Shown: positions 42,210-51,736 of the stretch, piece by piece
Numbering within the stretch: position 1 is the stretch's first letter
Layout of the letters: the number at the start of each line of letters is the position of its first letter
NCBI RefSeq assembly: GCF_006496635.1
Contig: NZ_CP022958.1
Span: 3,720,001-3,784,000, forward strand
DNA length: 64,000 nucleotides
Source of the DNA: Azoarcus sp. DD4
Lineage (GTDB): Bacteria > Pseudomonadota > Gammaproteobacteria > Burkholderiales > Rhodocyclaceae
Direction: 5' to 3'
Position numbers and translations under genes: made by a program
The notes under the pieces: model-generated
What the model saw: only the letters and a program-made list of their open reading frames with translations
Databases searched by the model: none
What the model was told of the DNA's origin: nothing

Positions 42210-42832
42210 AGATACTCATCGCCGACGACCATGCCGTCGTACGCGGCGGCCTGCGGCAATTCCTCGCGTCCACCGAGGACTTCGACATCGTCGCCGAGGC
42301 GGCGACCGGCCAGGAGGCGCTCGACATGGTTCGTTCGAGCGGCTGCGAGGTGGTGCTGCTCGACATCACCCTGCCCGACCTCAACGGGCTCGAGGTGCTG
42401 AAGCGGATCAAGCAAGTCAAGCCGACGCTGCCGGTGCTGATCTTCAGCATGTTCTCGGAAGACGAATTCGCGCTGCCTGCGCTCAACGCCGGCGCCTCCG
42501 GCTACCTCAACAAGGACAGCCCGCCCAATCAGATCCTGGCTGCGCTGCGCACCGTGATCGGCGGCGCACGCTACGTCAGCCCGACGCTGGCCGAACGCCT
42601 GCTCGCCGGCACCGTCAACGCCGGCAAGCGCCTGCCACACGAGGCACTCTCGCAGCGCGAAATGGCCGTCCTGCTGCTATTGAGCAAGGGCGTGCCGCTG
42701 ACCCAGATCGCCGACCAGCTGCACCTCAGTGTGAAGACCATCAGCACCTACCGCGCCCGCATCCTGGAAAAACTGGACATGCACTCCAACGCCGAAATCA
42801 CCCGCTACGTGCTGCAGCACAAGCTGGGCTGA
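42203..42832 (+). CDS. LuxR/NarL-family response regulator
   Basis: 209 residues. Receiver: KILIADDHAVVRGGL, phospho-acceptor Asp54 in VVLLDITLPDLNG, and Lys in YLNKDS. C-terminal LuxR helix-turn-helix (about 145-207): LSQREMAVLLLLSKGVPLTQ, IADQLHLSVKTISTYRARIL. It overlaps the kinase gene by 7 bp, so the pair is co-translated. It may bind the GTAGGA palindrome upstream of the kinase; targets otherwise unknown. Confidence 0.95.
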   Translation: MVKILIADDHAVVRGGLRQFLASTEDFDIVAEAATGQEALDMVRSSGCEVVLLDITLPDLNGLEVLKRIKQVKPTLPVLIFSMFSEDEFALPALNAGASGYLNKDSPPNQILAALRTVIGGARYVSPTLAERLLAGTVNAGKRLPHEALSQREMAVLLLLSKGVPLTQIADQLHLSVKTISTYRARILEKLDMHSNAEITRYVLQHKLG

Positions 42833-42842
42833 AGCGGCGGGA

Positions 42843-44402
42843 TCAGACCCGGTAGGCCCGTGCCAGCGCGGCGAAGGACGCGATCTCCGCCGCCTCCCAG
42901 GCGGCATCGCGGCCAAGCTCCTGCGCCAGGATGCCGGCCACCGCCGGCGCGGCCGCCGCGGCCAGCGCGGCGTCGACAAACAGTGCGCGATGACGCCGGG
43001 CGAGCACATCCTCGACATGGCGGGCGAATTCGGCGCGCGCTGCGTAGCGGACCTGCGCCTCGGTGAGATCGAGGCCATCGACCAGAGGGCGGCCGGCTCC
43101 CGGCAAGCTGTCGAGTTCGGCGCGGTCGCTGCCGTAGCCATCCGTGACCACGCCCGGTGCCGCGCCGTGCAGCGGCAGGTTCGCGGTGGGCGACGCGTGC
43201 CGCGGCAACCTGCCGACCGATTCGGCAGCATCCACCGCATCGGCCGCCATCAGGCGATACGTGGTCCACTTGCCACCCAGCACGCTCACCAGTCCCTCGG
43301 GCGACACTTCGACCAGATGCTCGCGCGACAGCTGGCGGGTGAGCGCGGCGTCGCCGGCTCCGAGCAGCGGCCGCAGGCCGACGAAGACACTGCGCACGTC
43401 GGCCCGGGTCGGCGCCCGCGTCAGGTAGCAGGCCGCCGTGGCCAGGATGAAATCGACCTCGCCCGGCAGCGGCGCCGGCTCGAGCGGCAGGTCGGGCCGC
43501 GGCGTGTCGGTGGTGCCGATCAGCACGCTGCCCTGCCAGGGAATCATGAACAACACCCGGCCATCGTCGGTGCGCGGCACCAGCAAGGCGTCGTCGCCCG
43601 GCAGGAAGTCGCGCGCCACAACCAGATGCACGCCCTGGCTGGGCCGCAACAGCGCCGCGGCGCCCGGGCGTGCAAGCCGGCGCACAGCGTCGCTCCAGAC
43701 CCCCGCCGCGTTGATCACCACCCGGGCCGCCACCTGCAGGCGTTCGCCGCTTTCCGCATCGTGCAGCACCACACCCGTCAGCCGCCTGCCTTGCGCATCG
43801 AGCGCCAGCCCTTCGGCCGCGCAGTAATTGAGGGCAACGCCACCGAGATCGAACACCGTGCGCGCCAGCGACAGTGCCAGCCGTGCGTCGTCGAACTGCG
43901 CATCCCAGTAGGCGATGCCGCCGCGCAAGCCGGTGGAGCGCAGCGTCGGTAGCGCAGCCAGCGCATGCGCGGGATCGAGCCCACGGCTGCGGCCGATGCC
44001 GTGGCTGCCGGCCAGCAGATCGTAGAGGCGAAGGCCGGCGCCCAGCATCGGCTTGTCCTGCCAGCGGTAGGCGGGCACGACGAAGCGCAGCGGACGCACC
44101 AGATGCGGTGCATTGGCGAGCAGGCGGGTGCGCTCGCCCAGGGACTCGCGCACCAAGGCCAGATTGCCCTGGGCGAGATAGCGCACGCCGCCGTGGATCA
44201 GCTTGGTTGCGCGCGAGCTGGTGCCCTTGGCGAAATCCTGTGCTTCCACCAACAGCACCGAATGGCCACGCGCCGCCGCATCGACCGCACAACCGAGGCC
44301 GGTAGCGCCGCCGCCGATCACGACGACATCCCAGCTCGCGGTGCCGCGGATACGCTCCAGCACCGCAGCGCGCGTCGGCGCCCTTGCGCCTCGTCCGTTC
44401 AC
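42843..44402 (-). CDS. glpD: Aerobic glycerol-3-phosphate dehydrogenase
   Basis: 519 residues from a GTG at 44402 that overlaps the glpK stop in GTGA. The FAD-binding motif is VVVIGGGATGLGCAVDAAAR; TKLIHGGVRYLAQGNLALV and LGGKWTTYRLMAADAVDAAE are GlpD signatures. The enzyme oxidises glycerol-3-phosphate to dihydroxyacetone phosphate and passes electrons to quinone at the membrane. The overlap couples it with glpK. The longer in-frame ORF to 44540 lies inside glpK and is rejected. Confidence 0.94.
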   Translation of the reverse strand: MNGRGARAPTRAAVLERIRGTASWDVVVIGGGATGLGCAVDAAARGHSVLLVEAQDFAKGTSSRATKLIHGGVRYLAQGNLALVRESLGERTRLLANAPHLVRPLRFVVPAYRWQDKPMLGAGLRLYDLLAGSHGIGRSRGLDPAHALAALPTLRSTGLRGGIAYWDAQFDDARLALSLARTVFDLGGVALNYCAAEGLALDAQGRRLTGVVLHDAESGERLQVAARVVINAAGVWSDAVRRLARPGAAALLRPSQGVHLVVARDFLPGDDALLVPRTDDGRVLFMIPWQGSVLIGTTDTPRPDLPLEPAPLPGEVDFILATAACYLTRAPTRADVRSVFVGLRPLLGAGDAALTRQLSREHLVEVSPEGLVSVLGGKWTTYRLMAADAVDAAESVGRLPRHASPTANLPLHGAAPGVVTDGYGSDRAELDSLPGAGRPLVDGLDLTEAQVRYAARAEFARHVEDVLARRHRALFVDAALAAAAAPAVAGILAQELGRDAAWEAAEIASFAALARAYRV

Positions 44403-45889
44403 GCTTCCGACCACGCCTTGGCGCGCTCCACGGCACGTTTCCAGCGCGCCAGCACCGCCTCGCGGCGGTCGGCGGACCACCCCGGCTCGAACACGCGATC
44501 CATCTGCCAGTGTGCCGACAAGGCCCCGGTATCCGGCCACACGCCCGCGCCCAGGCCGGCGAGATAGGCCGCCCCCAGCGCGGTGGTTTCCAGCATGCGC
44601 GGCCTCAGGACCGGCACACCGAGCACGTCGGCCTGCAACTGCATCAGCAGGTCGTTGGCCGCAGCGCCGCCGTCCACCCGGAGTTCGGTGAGCGGCCCGG
44701 CACCATCACGCTTCATCGCCTCGACCAGGTCGGCGGTCTGCAATGCGATCGCATCGAGCGCAGCGCGCGCGATATGGCCGGCGCCAGTGCCACGGGTCAG
44801 CCCCAGCAGCGTGCCGCGCGCGTGCGGATCCCAATGTGGCGCGCCCAGCCCGGTGAAGGCGGGCACCAGCACCACACCTTCGCTGTCGGCAACGCTGGCC
44901 GCCAGCGCTTCGACCTCGGCAGCGCTGCGGATCAGGCCAAGCGCGTCGCGCAGCCACTGCACCACCGCCCCACCCATGAAGACGCTCCCCTCCAGCGCAT
45001 AGGTGACCTGCCCGGCACGCGTCCAGCCTATGGTGGTGAGCAGGCGCTGCGCCGAGGCGACCGGCGTGGCGCCGGTGTTCATCAACAGAAAGCAGCCAGT
45101 GCCGTACGTGTTCTTGGCCATGCCCGGCGCGAGGCAGACCTGGCCGAAGGTAGCCGCCTGCTGGTCGCCGGCGATGCCAGCGATCGGCACCGCGGCGCCC
45201 AGCACCGCCGGCTCGGTCTCGCCACACACGCCGATGCTGTCGACCAGGCGCGGCAGCACCGCCGGCGGAATGCGGAAACGCTCGAGCAGATCGGAATCCC
45301 AGTCGCGGCGACGGATGTCGAGCAGCAGCGTGCGCGCGGCATTGCTGTGGTCGGTGACATGCAGACGACCGCCGGTGAGGTGCCACACCAGCCAGCTGTC
45401 GATGGTGCCGAAAGCGAGCTCGCCCGCCTCCGCGCGAGCCCGCGCGCCCGGCAGATGATCCAGCAGCCAGGCCAGCTTGGTCGCGGAGAAATACGGATCG
45501 AGTTCGAGGCCGGTGCGCGCGCGCAGCATGTCGGCCCAGCCTTCGGCGCGCAGCGCTTCGCAGGCGCCCGCTGTGCGGCGGTCCTGCCAGACGATGGCGG
45601 GTGCCAGCGCACGACCGGTCGCACGGTCCCACAGCACGGTCGTTTCGCGCTGGTTGGTGAGACCGATGGCGGCCAGCTCGCCGGCGCGCAGCCCGGCGTC
45701 GGCCAGTGCCGCGCGGGCGCAGGAGAACTGGCTGCGCAGGATCTCCGCCGGGTCATGCTCCACCCAGCCCGGCTGCGGGAAGTGCTGGGCGAAATCGCGG
45801 CGGGCAACGCTGCGCACCCGGCCATCGGCATCGAACACCATCGCCCGCGAACTGGTCGTGCCCTGATCCAGGGCCAGAAGGTAGGACAT
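44399..45889 (-). CDS. glpK: Glycerol kinase
   Basis: 496 residues, the family length. FGGY-family motifs: YLLALDQGTTSSRAMVFDAD, AIGLTNQRETTVLWDRATG, KNTYGTGCFLLMNTG, LVPAFTGLGAPHWDPHARGT and the C-terminal ELRVDGGAAANDLLMQLQAD. It makes glycerol-3-phosphate, which the overlapping GlpD oxidises. No glpF or glpR is adjacent in this window, so glycerol uptake and regulation must be elsewhere. Confidence 0.96.
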   Translation of the reverse strand: MSYLLALDQGTTSSRAMVFDADGRVRSVARRDFAQHFPQPGWVEHDPAEILRSQFSCARAALADAGLRAGELAAIGLTNQRETTVLWDRATGRALAPAIVWQDRRTAGACEALRAEGWADMLRARTGLELDPYFSATKLAWLLDHLPGARARAEAGELAFGTIDSWLVWHLTGGRLHVTDHSNAARTLLLDIRRRDWDSDLLERFRIPPAVLPRLVDSIGVCGETEPAVLGAAVPIAGIAGDQQAATFGQVCLAPGMAKNTYGTGCFLLMNTGATPVASAQRLLTTIGWTRAGQVTYALEGSVFMGGAVVQWLRDALGLIRSAAEVEALAASVADSEGVVLVPAFTGLGAPHWDPHARGTLLGLTRGTGAGHIARAALDAIALQTADLVEAMKRDGAGPLTELRVDGGAAANDLLMQLQADVLGVPVLRPRMLETTALGAAYLAGLGAGVWPDTGALSAHWQMDRVFEPGWSADRREAVLARWKRAVERAKAWSEA

Positions 45890-46007
45890 GCACGGCTCCC
45901 AAACCGGCGGTGGAGCGAAGCCTACCGCCACCGGCATCGTCTGACCAGCACAGCTGCGACATCTGAGCGGCATGGCCATTACACCGCCGGTCATGCCTTG
46001 TGGTTCA

Positions 46008-46886
46008 ATGCCGCCTTCCCGTTCCGTCCGCACCGCCGCCATGCCTTCGCTCTGGATGATCGTCGCCAGCCTCCTGTTCGCCTGCATGGGCGTATGCGTG
46101 AAGCTGGGCGCCGACACCTTCTCCACCGGCGAACTGGTGCTCTACCGCGGCCTGATCGGCGTGGTGATGATGGCCGCGGTCGCGCGCCTGCGCGGCACCA
46201 CCCTCGCCACCCCGCACTGGCGCCTGCAGTTGTCGCGCGGCCTTTCCGGCTCGTTCGCGTTGATGTGCTACTTCTTCGCCCTCGGCATCCTGCCGCTCGC
46301 GACCGCCGTCACCCTCAGCTACACCTCGCCGATCTTCGTCGCCCTGTTGCTGGTGTTCTGGTTCGGCGAACGCGTCCGCCGCCGTGTCTTCGCCTGCGTC
46401 CTGATCGGCCTGGTCGGCATCGCGCTGCTGCTGCGCCCGACCCTGCAGCCGGACCAGTGGCCTGGCGCGCTTGCCGGGCTGGGTGGCGGGCTGCTGGCCA
46501 GCCTGGCCTACGTGAGCGTGCGCGAACTCGGCCGCGCCGGCGAACCCGAGGTGCGCACCGTGTTCTGGTTCTCGACCATCACCGCCACGCTGGCACTGCC
46601 CTGGGCATTGATTGCCGGCCTTCACGCCATCGACCTGCACGACACGCTCATCCTGCTCGGGGTCGGCGTCTTCGGCGGAGCCGCCCAGCTGGCCATGACG
46701 CGCTCCTACCGCTACGGACGAACGGTGGTGTCGGCCAACCTGAGCTATTCGACAGTGGTCTTCTCCAGCCTGTTCGGGGTCGCCCTGTGGGGCGAAGTGC
46801 TGCCGCTCGCCGCCTGGGGAGCGATCGCGCTGATCGTCGCCAGCGGCATCCTCGTTTCGCTGGCCACTGCGCGGCGCTCATCCTAA
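46008..46886 (+). CDS. DMT-superfamily transporter with EamA domains
   Basis: 292 residues with about ten hydrophobic segments in two EamA repeats. The first begins LWMIVASLLFACMGVCVKLG; later segments include TAVTLSYTSPIFVALLLVFW and the second-repeat equivalent VVSANLSYSTVVFSSLFGVA. Starts at 45972, 46008 and 46041 are all in frame without a good ribosome-binding site; 46041 (MPSLWM) would also give a complete protein. Exporter of metabolites or amino acids by family; substrate unknown. Divergent from glpK. Confidence 0.87.
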   Translation: MPPSRSVRTAAMPSLWMIVASLLFACMGVCVKLGADTFSTGELVLYRGLIGVVMMAAVARLRGTTLATPHWRLQLSRGLSGSFALMCYFFALGILPLATAVTLSYTSPIFVALLLVFWFGERVRRRVFACVLIGLVGIALLLRPTLQPDQWPGALAGLGGGLLASLAYVSVRELGRAGEPEVRTVFWFSTITATLALPWALIAGLHAIDLHDTLILLGVGVFGGAAQLAMTRSYRYGRTVVSANLSYSTVVFSSLFGVALWGEVLPLAAWGAIALIVASGILVSLATARRSS

Positions 46887-46983
46887 ACCCACGTCATTAT
46901 CCCCACGCCGGCCGGGGCAATTGAGCCGTATCGTGGCGAGGGCTATAGTAGATGCCACAACCCATCCGCGTGTGGAGGCCATC

Positions 46984-47346
46984 ATGATCAGTACCGACCA
47001 CAGCGACAAGCTCGTCGCCGTCACCGTTTTCGGCGAGTTCACGCTGGCCGACTACAAGGAGTTCGAGGAGCTGGTCAATTACAAGGTCCAGTTCCAGGGG
47101 CAGGTGGATCTACTCTTCGATCTGCGTGAAATGGTCGGTTTCACGCTCGATGTGGCGTGGGAAGAGATCAAGTTCTCGCGCCAGCACGCGCACGACTTCC
47201 GCCGCATCGCCGTGCTGACCGACGACCAGTGGCTGACCTGGAGCGCGTGGATCTCGCAACTCTTCGTCGATGCGGAAGTGCAGGTGTTTTCCGGTGAGGA
47301 CGACGCGCGCAGTTGGCTGGCCGGTGTTGCGGAGGCGACGCAGTGA
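46984..47346 (+). CDS. SpoIIAA-like (STAS/SEC14-type) small protein
   Basis: 120 residues from the ATG at 46984 with GTGGAGG upstream; the longer frame back to 46921 is unsupported. The fold signature fits the SpoIIAA-like family: KLVAVTVFGEFTLADYKEFE, QVDLLFDLREMVGFTLDVAW and RRIAVLTDDQWLTWSAWISQ. Its function is unknown; members are thought to bind small hydrophobic ligands. Its stop overlaps the GTG start of the sulfurtransferase. Confidence 0.78.
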   Translation: MISTDHSDKLVAVTVFGEFTLADYKEFEELVNYKVQFQGQVDLLFDLREMVGFTLDVAWEEIKFSRQHAHDFRRIAVLTDDQWLTWSAWISQLFVDAEVQVFSGEDDARSWLAGVAEATQ

Positions 47347-48197
47347 ATGCCTCCTACGCCACGCTGATCGGCGCCCTGGAGCTCGCTCAACATCTGCACG
47401 ACCCCGACTGGGTGATCTTCGACTGCCGCTTCGACCTGGCCAATCCGGATTTCGGCTTCGAGGCCTATAGCCGTGAGCACCTGCCCAAGGCCTTCTATCT
47501 GGATCTGGACGAAGACCTTTCTGGGCCGAAAACCGGGACCAACGGCCGCCATCCCCTACCCGACCCGGCGCGGCTCGCAGCCCGTCTGGCTGCCTGTGGC
47601 GTCGGCAACCACACCCAGGTAGTCGCCTACGACGACGCCGGCGGTATGTTCGCCGCCCGTCTATGGTGGCTGTTGCGCTGGTTGGGTCACCACCGCGTCG
47701 CTGTCCTCGACGGCGGTATGCAGGCCTGGTGCCGGGCTGCCCAGGCGCTGACCACCGAAGTCCCGGAGAGCCATGCGGCAACCTACATGTTGGCACTACG
47801 CCCCTGCCGCGTGGATGCCGACTACGTCCGTGCGCATCTCGGCAAGCCGGACATGATGCTGATCGATGCGCGCAGCCCCGATCGCTTTCGCGGCGAGAAC
47901 GAAACACTGGACCCGGTCGGCGGCCACATACCGGGCGCCATCAACCGATTCTTTCGCGACAACCTCGGGCCGGACGGCTGCTTCAAGCAGGCATCGGTGT
48001 TGCGGGAGGAGTACGGAACCCTGCTCAAGGGGCATGATCCGCATAAGGTTGTCCTGCAGTGCGGTTCCGGCGTCACCGCCTGCCACAACCTGCTGGCGAT
48101 GGAGGCTGCCGGACTGCCGGGAGCCCAGCTTTATGCCGGATCGTGGAGCGAATGGTGTTCCGATCCGTCGCGCCCCATAGCCACCGGTGCCGGCTGA
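47343..48197 (+). CDS. sseA: Two-domain sulfurtransferase (3-mercaptopyruvate/thiosulfate type)
   Basis: 284 residues from a GTG at 47343 overlapping the previous stop in GTGA. Two rhodanese repeats: an inactive N-terminal one (WVIFDCRFDLANPDFGFEAY, PGTNGRHPLPDP-like region) and an active C-terminal one with VVLQCGSGVTACHNLLAMEA, nucleophile Cys240. The CGSGVTA loop is closer to mercaptopyruvate sulfurtransferases (CGTGVTA) than to thiosulfate ones (CRKGVTA). The symbol is by family. It transfers sulfane sulfur in the cytoplasm. Confidence 0.88.
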   Translation: MNASYATLIGALELAQHLHDPDWVIFDCRFDLANPDFGFEAYSREHLPKAFYLDLDEDLSGPKTGTNGRHPLPDPARLAARLAACGVGNHTQVVAYDDAGGMFAARLWWLLRWLGHHRVAVLDGGMQAWCRAAQALTTEVPESHAATYMLALRPCRVDADYVRAHLGKPDMMLIDARSPDRFRGENETLDPVGGHIPGAINRFFRDNLGPDGCFKQASVLREEYGTLLKGHDPHKVVLQCGSGVTACHNLLAMEAAGLPGAQLYAGSWSEWCSDPSRPIATGAG

Positions 48198-48219
48198 AGC
48201 CGGCGTCAGGGCAGCATCA

Positions 48220-49041
48220 TCACCAGTCGACTCTCTCCACCCGACCGAGCGAACGGCCCAGAAAACGTTCGCCTATGGTCTGGAAGCGCAGTGGCACGTC
48301 GGTAACGAAATAGCGATAGCTCGCCGGCTGGCTGCCGCCATGGGCCAGTCCGCTTTCGCGCAGGCGCTCCGCTGCCAGCTCGGCCGTGGTGACGGCCGAA
48401 TCGATCAACCTCACACCTGGGCCGGCAACATCGCGTAGCAGCGGTTTCAGCAGGGGGTAGTGGGTGCATCCCAGCACCAGGCTGCCGACCTCCTCCGCCA
48501 GCACCGGGCGCAGGTACTCCTGCGCCGTCATCCGCGTTACCGGATGATCCAGCCAGCCCTCCTCGACCAGGGGCACGAAGAGCGGACAGGCCTGCGAGTA
48601 CACTCGCACGCCCGAGTCGAGTTCATGCATGCGCCGGGCGTAAGCATTGCTGTTGATGGTGGTCGGCGTACCGATCACGCCGATCCGCCCGCCCGGCGAC
48701 GCCTCCACCGCGGCCTGCGCACCAGCCTCGATCACATCGAGCACCGGCAGCCCCCGCGCCCGCGCCGCCACCACGTGCGCTGCCACCGCTGCCATGGTGT
48801 TGCAGGCAATGATGAGCATCTTCACGTCCTGCTGCAGCAGGAAATCGGTGATCTGCGCGGTGAAGTGCTCGATGGTCGCAACCGACTTCACGCCATAGGG
48901 CACGCGAGCGGTGTCGCCGAAATACACGATGTTCTCGAACGGCAAGCGCTCCATCAGGGCCCTCACGACGGTCAGGCCGCCCACGCCCGAATCGAACACC
49001 CCGATGGGGCGGGAGACGTCAGTCCCGGCTTGCACGTTCAT
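48220..49041 (-). CDS. murI: Glutamate racemase
   Basis: 273 residues from the ATG at 49041. The catalytic pair is Cys80 in MLIIACNTMAAVA and Cys192 in SLVLGCTHYPLLKPLL, with GVFDSGVGGLTVVRAL at the N-terminus and GDTARVPYG near 42-50. It makes D-glutamate for peptidoglycan. It lies 25 bp after tyrS in the same direction; the upstream in-frame stretch back to 49158 is inside tyrS and rejected. Confidence 0.96.
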   Translation of the reverse strand: MNVQAGTDVSRPIGVFDSGVGGLTVVRALMERLPFENIVYFGDTARVPYGVKSVATIEHFTAQITDFLLQQDVKMLIIACNTMAAVAAHVVAARARGLPVLDVIEAGAQAAVEASPGGRIGVIGTPTTINSNAYARRMHELDSGVRVYSQACPLFVPLVEEGWLDHPVTRMTAQEYLRPVLAEEVGSLVLGCTHYPLLKPLLRDVAGPGVRLIDSAVTTAELAAERLRESGLAHGGSQPASYRYFVTDVPLRFQTIGERFLGRSLGRVERVDW

Positions 49042-49066
49042 CGACGACCGACTGGCAGACAAGGGC

Positions 49067-50266
49067 TCATTCCAGCACGACCGCAGCAAACTTTCGCTTG
49101 CCGACCTGCAGCACCACCTTCTCGCCGGCGGCAAGCACCAGTCCCTTATCCTCGACACGATCGCCGTTGAGCCTGACAGCGCCCTGGTCGATCATCCGGA
49201 TCGCCTCGGACGTGGTGCCGGTAAGCCCCGCCTGCTTGACGACCTGGAACACCGGCAGACCCTCGGCGCCAACGCTCACGCGTACCTCCGGCATGTCGTC
49301 CGGGATGGCGTTGCGCTGGAAACGCGCCTCGAAATCGGCCAGCGCCTCATCGGCAGCGGTCTGGCCGTGGAAACGGGCAACGAGTTCGAGCGCAAGCATC
49401 ACCTTGACGTCGCGCGGATTGCGCCCGCCCTCGACATCCTGCCGGAGCTGGGCGATCTCGCTGCTCGAGCGGAAGGACAGCAGCTCGTAGTAGCGCCACA
49501 TCAGATCGTCGGACACCGACATCGTCTTGCCGAAGATTTCCTTCGCCGGCTCGGCGATGCCGATGTAGTTGCCGAGGGACTTGGACATCTTGTTGACACC
49601 GTCCAGCCCTTCGAGCAGCGGCATCATCAGGACGCACTGCGGCGTCTGGCCGTAATGCTTCTGCAGCTCGCGGCCCATCAGCAGGTTGAAGCGCTGGTCA
49701 GTGCCGCCCAGCTCGACGTCGGCCTTCATCGCCACCGAGTCGTAACCCTGACACAGCGGATAGAGGAATTCGTGGATCGCGATGGATTGGTTGTTGGCGT
49801 AGCGCTTGGAGAAATCGTCACGCTCCAGCATGCGCGCGACCGTCTGCTGGGCGGCGAGACGGATCATGCCCGCCGAACCGATCCCTTCCATCCAGGCGGA
49901 GTTGAAGCAGATCTCCGTCCTGGCCGGGTCGAGGATCTTGAACACCTGATCCTGGTATGTCTTGGCGTTCTCCATGATCTGCTCCCGCGACAGCGGCGGA
50001 CGGGTGGCATTCTTGCCGCTGGGATCACCGATCATGCCGGTGAAATCGCCGATCAGGAACATCACCTGGTGACCGAGTTCCTGGAAATGCCGCAGCTTGT
50101 TGATGAGCACCGTGTGCCCGAGATGCAGGTCGGGCGCGGTCGGATCAAAACCCGCCTTGACCTTGAGCGGCCGCCCCGACTTGAGCTTTTCGACCAGCTC
50201 GGATTCGATCAAAAGCTCGTCGGCACCGCGCTTGATCAGCTCGATCGCGGCCTGAACATCAGTCAT
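49067..50266 (-). CDS. tyrS: Tyrosyl-tRNA synthetase
   Basis: 399 residues. Class I signatures are DLHLGHTVLINKLRHF (HLGH at 48-51) and DGVNKMSKSLGN (KMSKS 226-230). The C-terminal S4 RNA-binding domain (about 335-399) includes EAIRMIDQGAVRLNGDRVED. This is the TyrZ-like subgroup common in proteobacteria. Divergent from the M23 peptidase gene, with which it shares a 79-bp promoter gap. Confidence 0.96.
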   Translation of the reverse strand: MTDVQAAIELIKRGADELLIESELVEKLKSGRPLKVKAGFDPTAPDLHLGHTVLINKLRHFQELGHQVMFLIGDFTGMIGDPSGKNATRPPLSREQIMENAKTYQDQVFKILDPARTEICFNSAWMEGIGSAGMIRLAAQQTVARMLERDDFSKRYANNQSIAIHEFLYPLCQGYDSVAMKADVELGGTDQRFNLLMGRELQKHYGQTPQCVLMMPLLEGLDGVNKMSKSLGNYIGIAEPAKEIFGKTMSVSDDLMWRYYELLSFRSSSEIAQLRQDVEGGRNPRDVKVMLALELVARFHGQTAADEALADFEARFQRNAIPDDMPEVRVSVGAEGLPVFQVVKQAGLTGTTSEAIRMIDQGAVRLNGDRVEDKGLVLAAGEKVVLQVGKRKFAAVVLE

Positions 50267-50345
50267 CAAAATCTCTCCAAAATCACTCGCGAAGCTCCCG
50301 GGAATTTTTGTTAGACTCGCGGAAGTTTTTTGTCCGAATAAGCCA

Positions 50346-51674
50346 ATGCAGGTCAGCAAAAGCAGGATTCTAGCCGATCTACCGGCCCAGCTCCTCTCCC
50401 GCAAGCGGCCCTGGCTGCTTGCCGGCGTCCTCGGTTCTTCCCTACTCGGCGTGGTCGCGGCAACTGCCGTCGTGCCTGATTACGAGGCTGGCCCGGTGCC
50501 GACACGGTCGGTGATCGAGAACCTGCCTGCGCCGGACGTCAGCGTCGCCACTGCGGCGGAGCTCCCCTTCGTTCATGATGACCGGATCCAGCCGGGCGAT
50601 ACGGTGCATTCGATCTTTCGCCGTCTCGGCATCCGTGACGACGAAGCCCTCGCCTTCCTGCTCGAATCCAGCGAAGGCAAGAACGCCTTGCGCCAGCTCC
50701 GCGCAGGCCGCTCCGTTACTGCGCTGGTAGGCACGGACGGCAGGCTCGCCTCGCTCAGCCTGCCTGTTGCGCAGGGCAATGAACGGCTCACCATTGAACG
50801 CGCCGACGAGGGCATCCGGGTACGCGCCGAGCAAACGGAAGCACTCGCCACCATCGTCGAAATGCGGTCGGGCACCATACGCCACTCGCTGTTCGGCACC
50901 ACCGACGCCATCGGCCTGCCGGACAGCATTGCCACCAAGCTTGCGGACCTCTTCGGCACCGAGATCGACTTCCACACCGATCTACGCAAGGGCGACCAGT
51001 TCAGCGTCGTGTACGAGATGGTCTACGACCAAGGCGCCCCGGTGCGTACCGGTCGAGTGCTCGCAGCCGAATTCATCAACCAAGGGAAACGCCATGTCGT
51101 GGTGCTCTATCCCGGCGCAAACGGCAAGGAACAGTACTACACGGCGGACGGCCGCAGCCTGCGGCAGGCCTTCCTGCGCTCGCCGCTGGAATTCTCCCGG
51201 GTCACCTCCAACTTCGGCAAACGCCTGCATCCCATCCATAAGAGCTGGCGCAGCCATAATGGCGTGGATTTCGGCGCTCCGACCGGCACACCGGTCAAAG
51301 CCACCTCAGACGGCGTCATCGATTTCGTCGGCACCCAGCGCGGCTACGGCAACGTCGTCGTCCTCCGACACCGTGGCAAGTACGCCACCGCGTACGCCCA
51401 CCTGAATGGTTTCGCCGGCAAGCTACGCAAAGGCATGTCGGTCGACCAGGGCGACATCATCGGCTACGTAGGCTCGACCGGCTGGGCAACCGGTCCTCAC
51501 CTTCATTACGAGGTCCGGGTCAACGACGTTCCGCAAGACCCGATGAAGATCGCGCTGCCTACCGCCGATCCGCTCGGCCCGCAGGAAATCGCCAGATTCA
51601 AGACGACAACCCAGCCGCTGCTTCAGCGACTCGCCTTGCTCAACAACTCCGCCGTCGCCATCGCATCACGCTGA
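50346..51674 (+). CDS. M23 (LytM) peptidoglycan endopeptidase, MepM/YebA-like
   Basis: 442 residues. One N-terminal membrane anchor (about 22-44), an OapA/LysM-like segment (DDRIQPGDTVHSIFRRLGIR), a middle Csd3-type domain, and a C-terminal LytM domain (about 290-415). The zinc motifs are RSHNGVDFGAPTGTPV and TGPHLHYEVRVNDVPQDP, both with the required His and Asp. It cleaves peptide crosslinks to allow wall growth. Longer homologues are named MepM. Followed by a terminator. Confidence 0.92.
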   Translation: MQVSKSRILADLPAQLLSRKRPWLLAGVLGSSLLGVVAATAVVPDYEAGPVPTRSVIENLPAPDVSVATAAELPFVHDDRIQPGDTVHSIFRRLGIRDDEALAFLLESSEGKNALRQLRAGRSVTALVGTDGRLASLSLPVAQGNERLTIERADEGIRVRAEQTEALATIVEMRSGTIRHSLFGTTDAIGLPDSIATKLADLFGTEIDFHTDLRKGDQFSVVYEMVYDQGAPVRTGRVLAAEFINQGKRHVVVLYPGANGKEQYYTADGRSLRQAFLRSPLEFSRVTSNFGKRLHPIHKSWRSHNGVDFGAPTGTPVKATSDGVIDFVGTQRGYGNVVVLRHRGKYATAYAHLNGFAGKLRKGMSVDQGDIIGYVGSTGWATGPHLHYEVRVNDVPQDPMKIALPTADPLGPQEIARFKTTTQPLLQRLALLNNSAVAIASR

Positions 51675-51687
51675 CGGCAGACAGCAG

Positions 51688-51724
51688 AAACGACAAGGGG
51701 CGCCGAGGCGCCCCTTGTCGTTTT
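51688..51724. terminator. Intrinsic terminator between M23 peptidase and erpA
   Basis: A perfect 17-bp stem (AAACGACAAGGGGCGCC and its complement) with a 2-base tip and TTTT on the right lies 13 bp after the peptidase stop and 12 bp before the convergent erpA stop. The flanking A-tract makes it work in both directions. Confidence 0.85.
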
Positions 51725-51736
51725 GACTTCCCGCTC

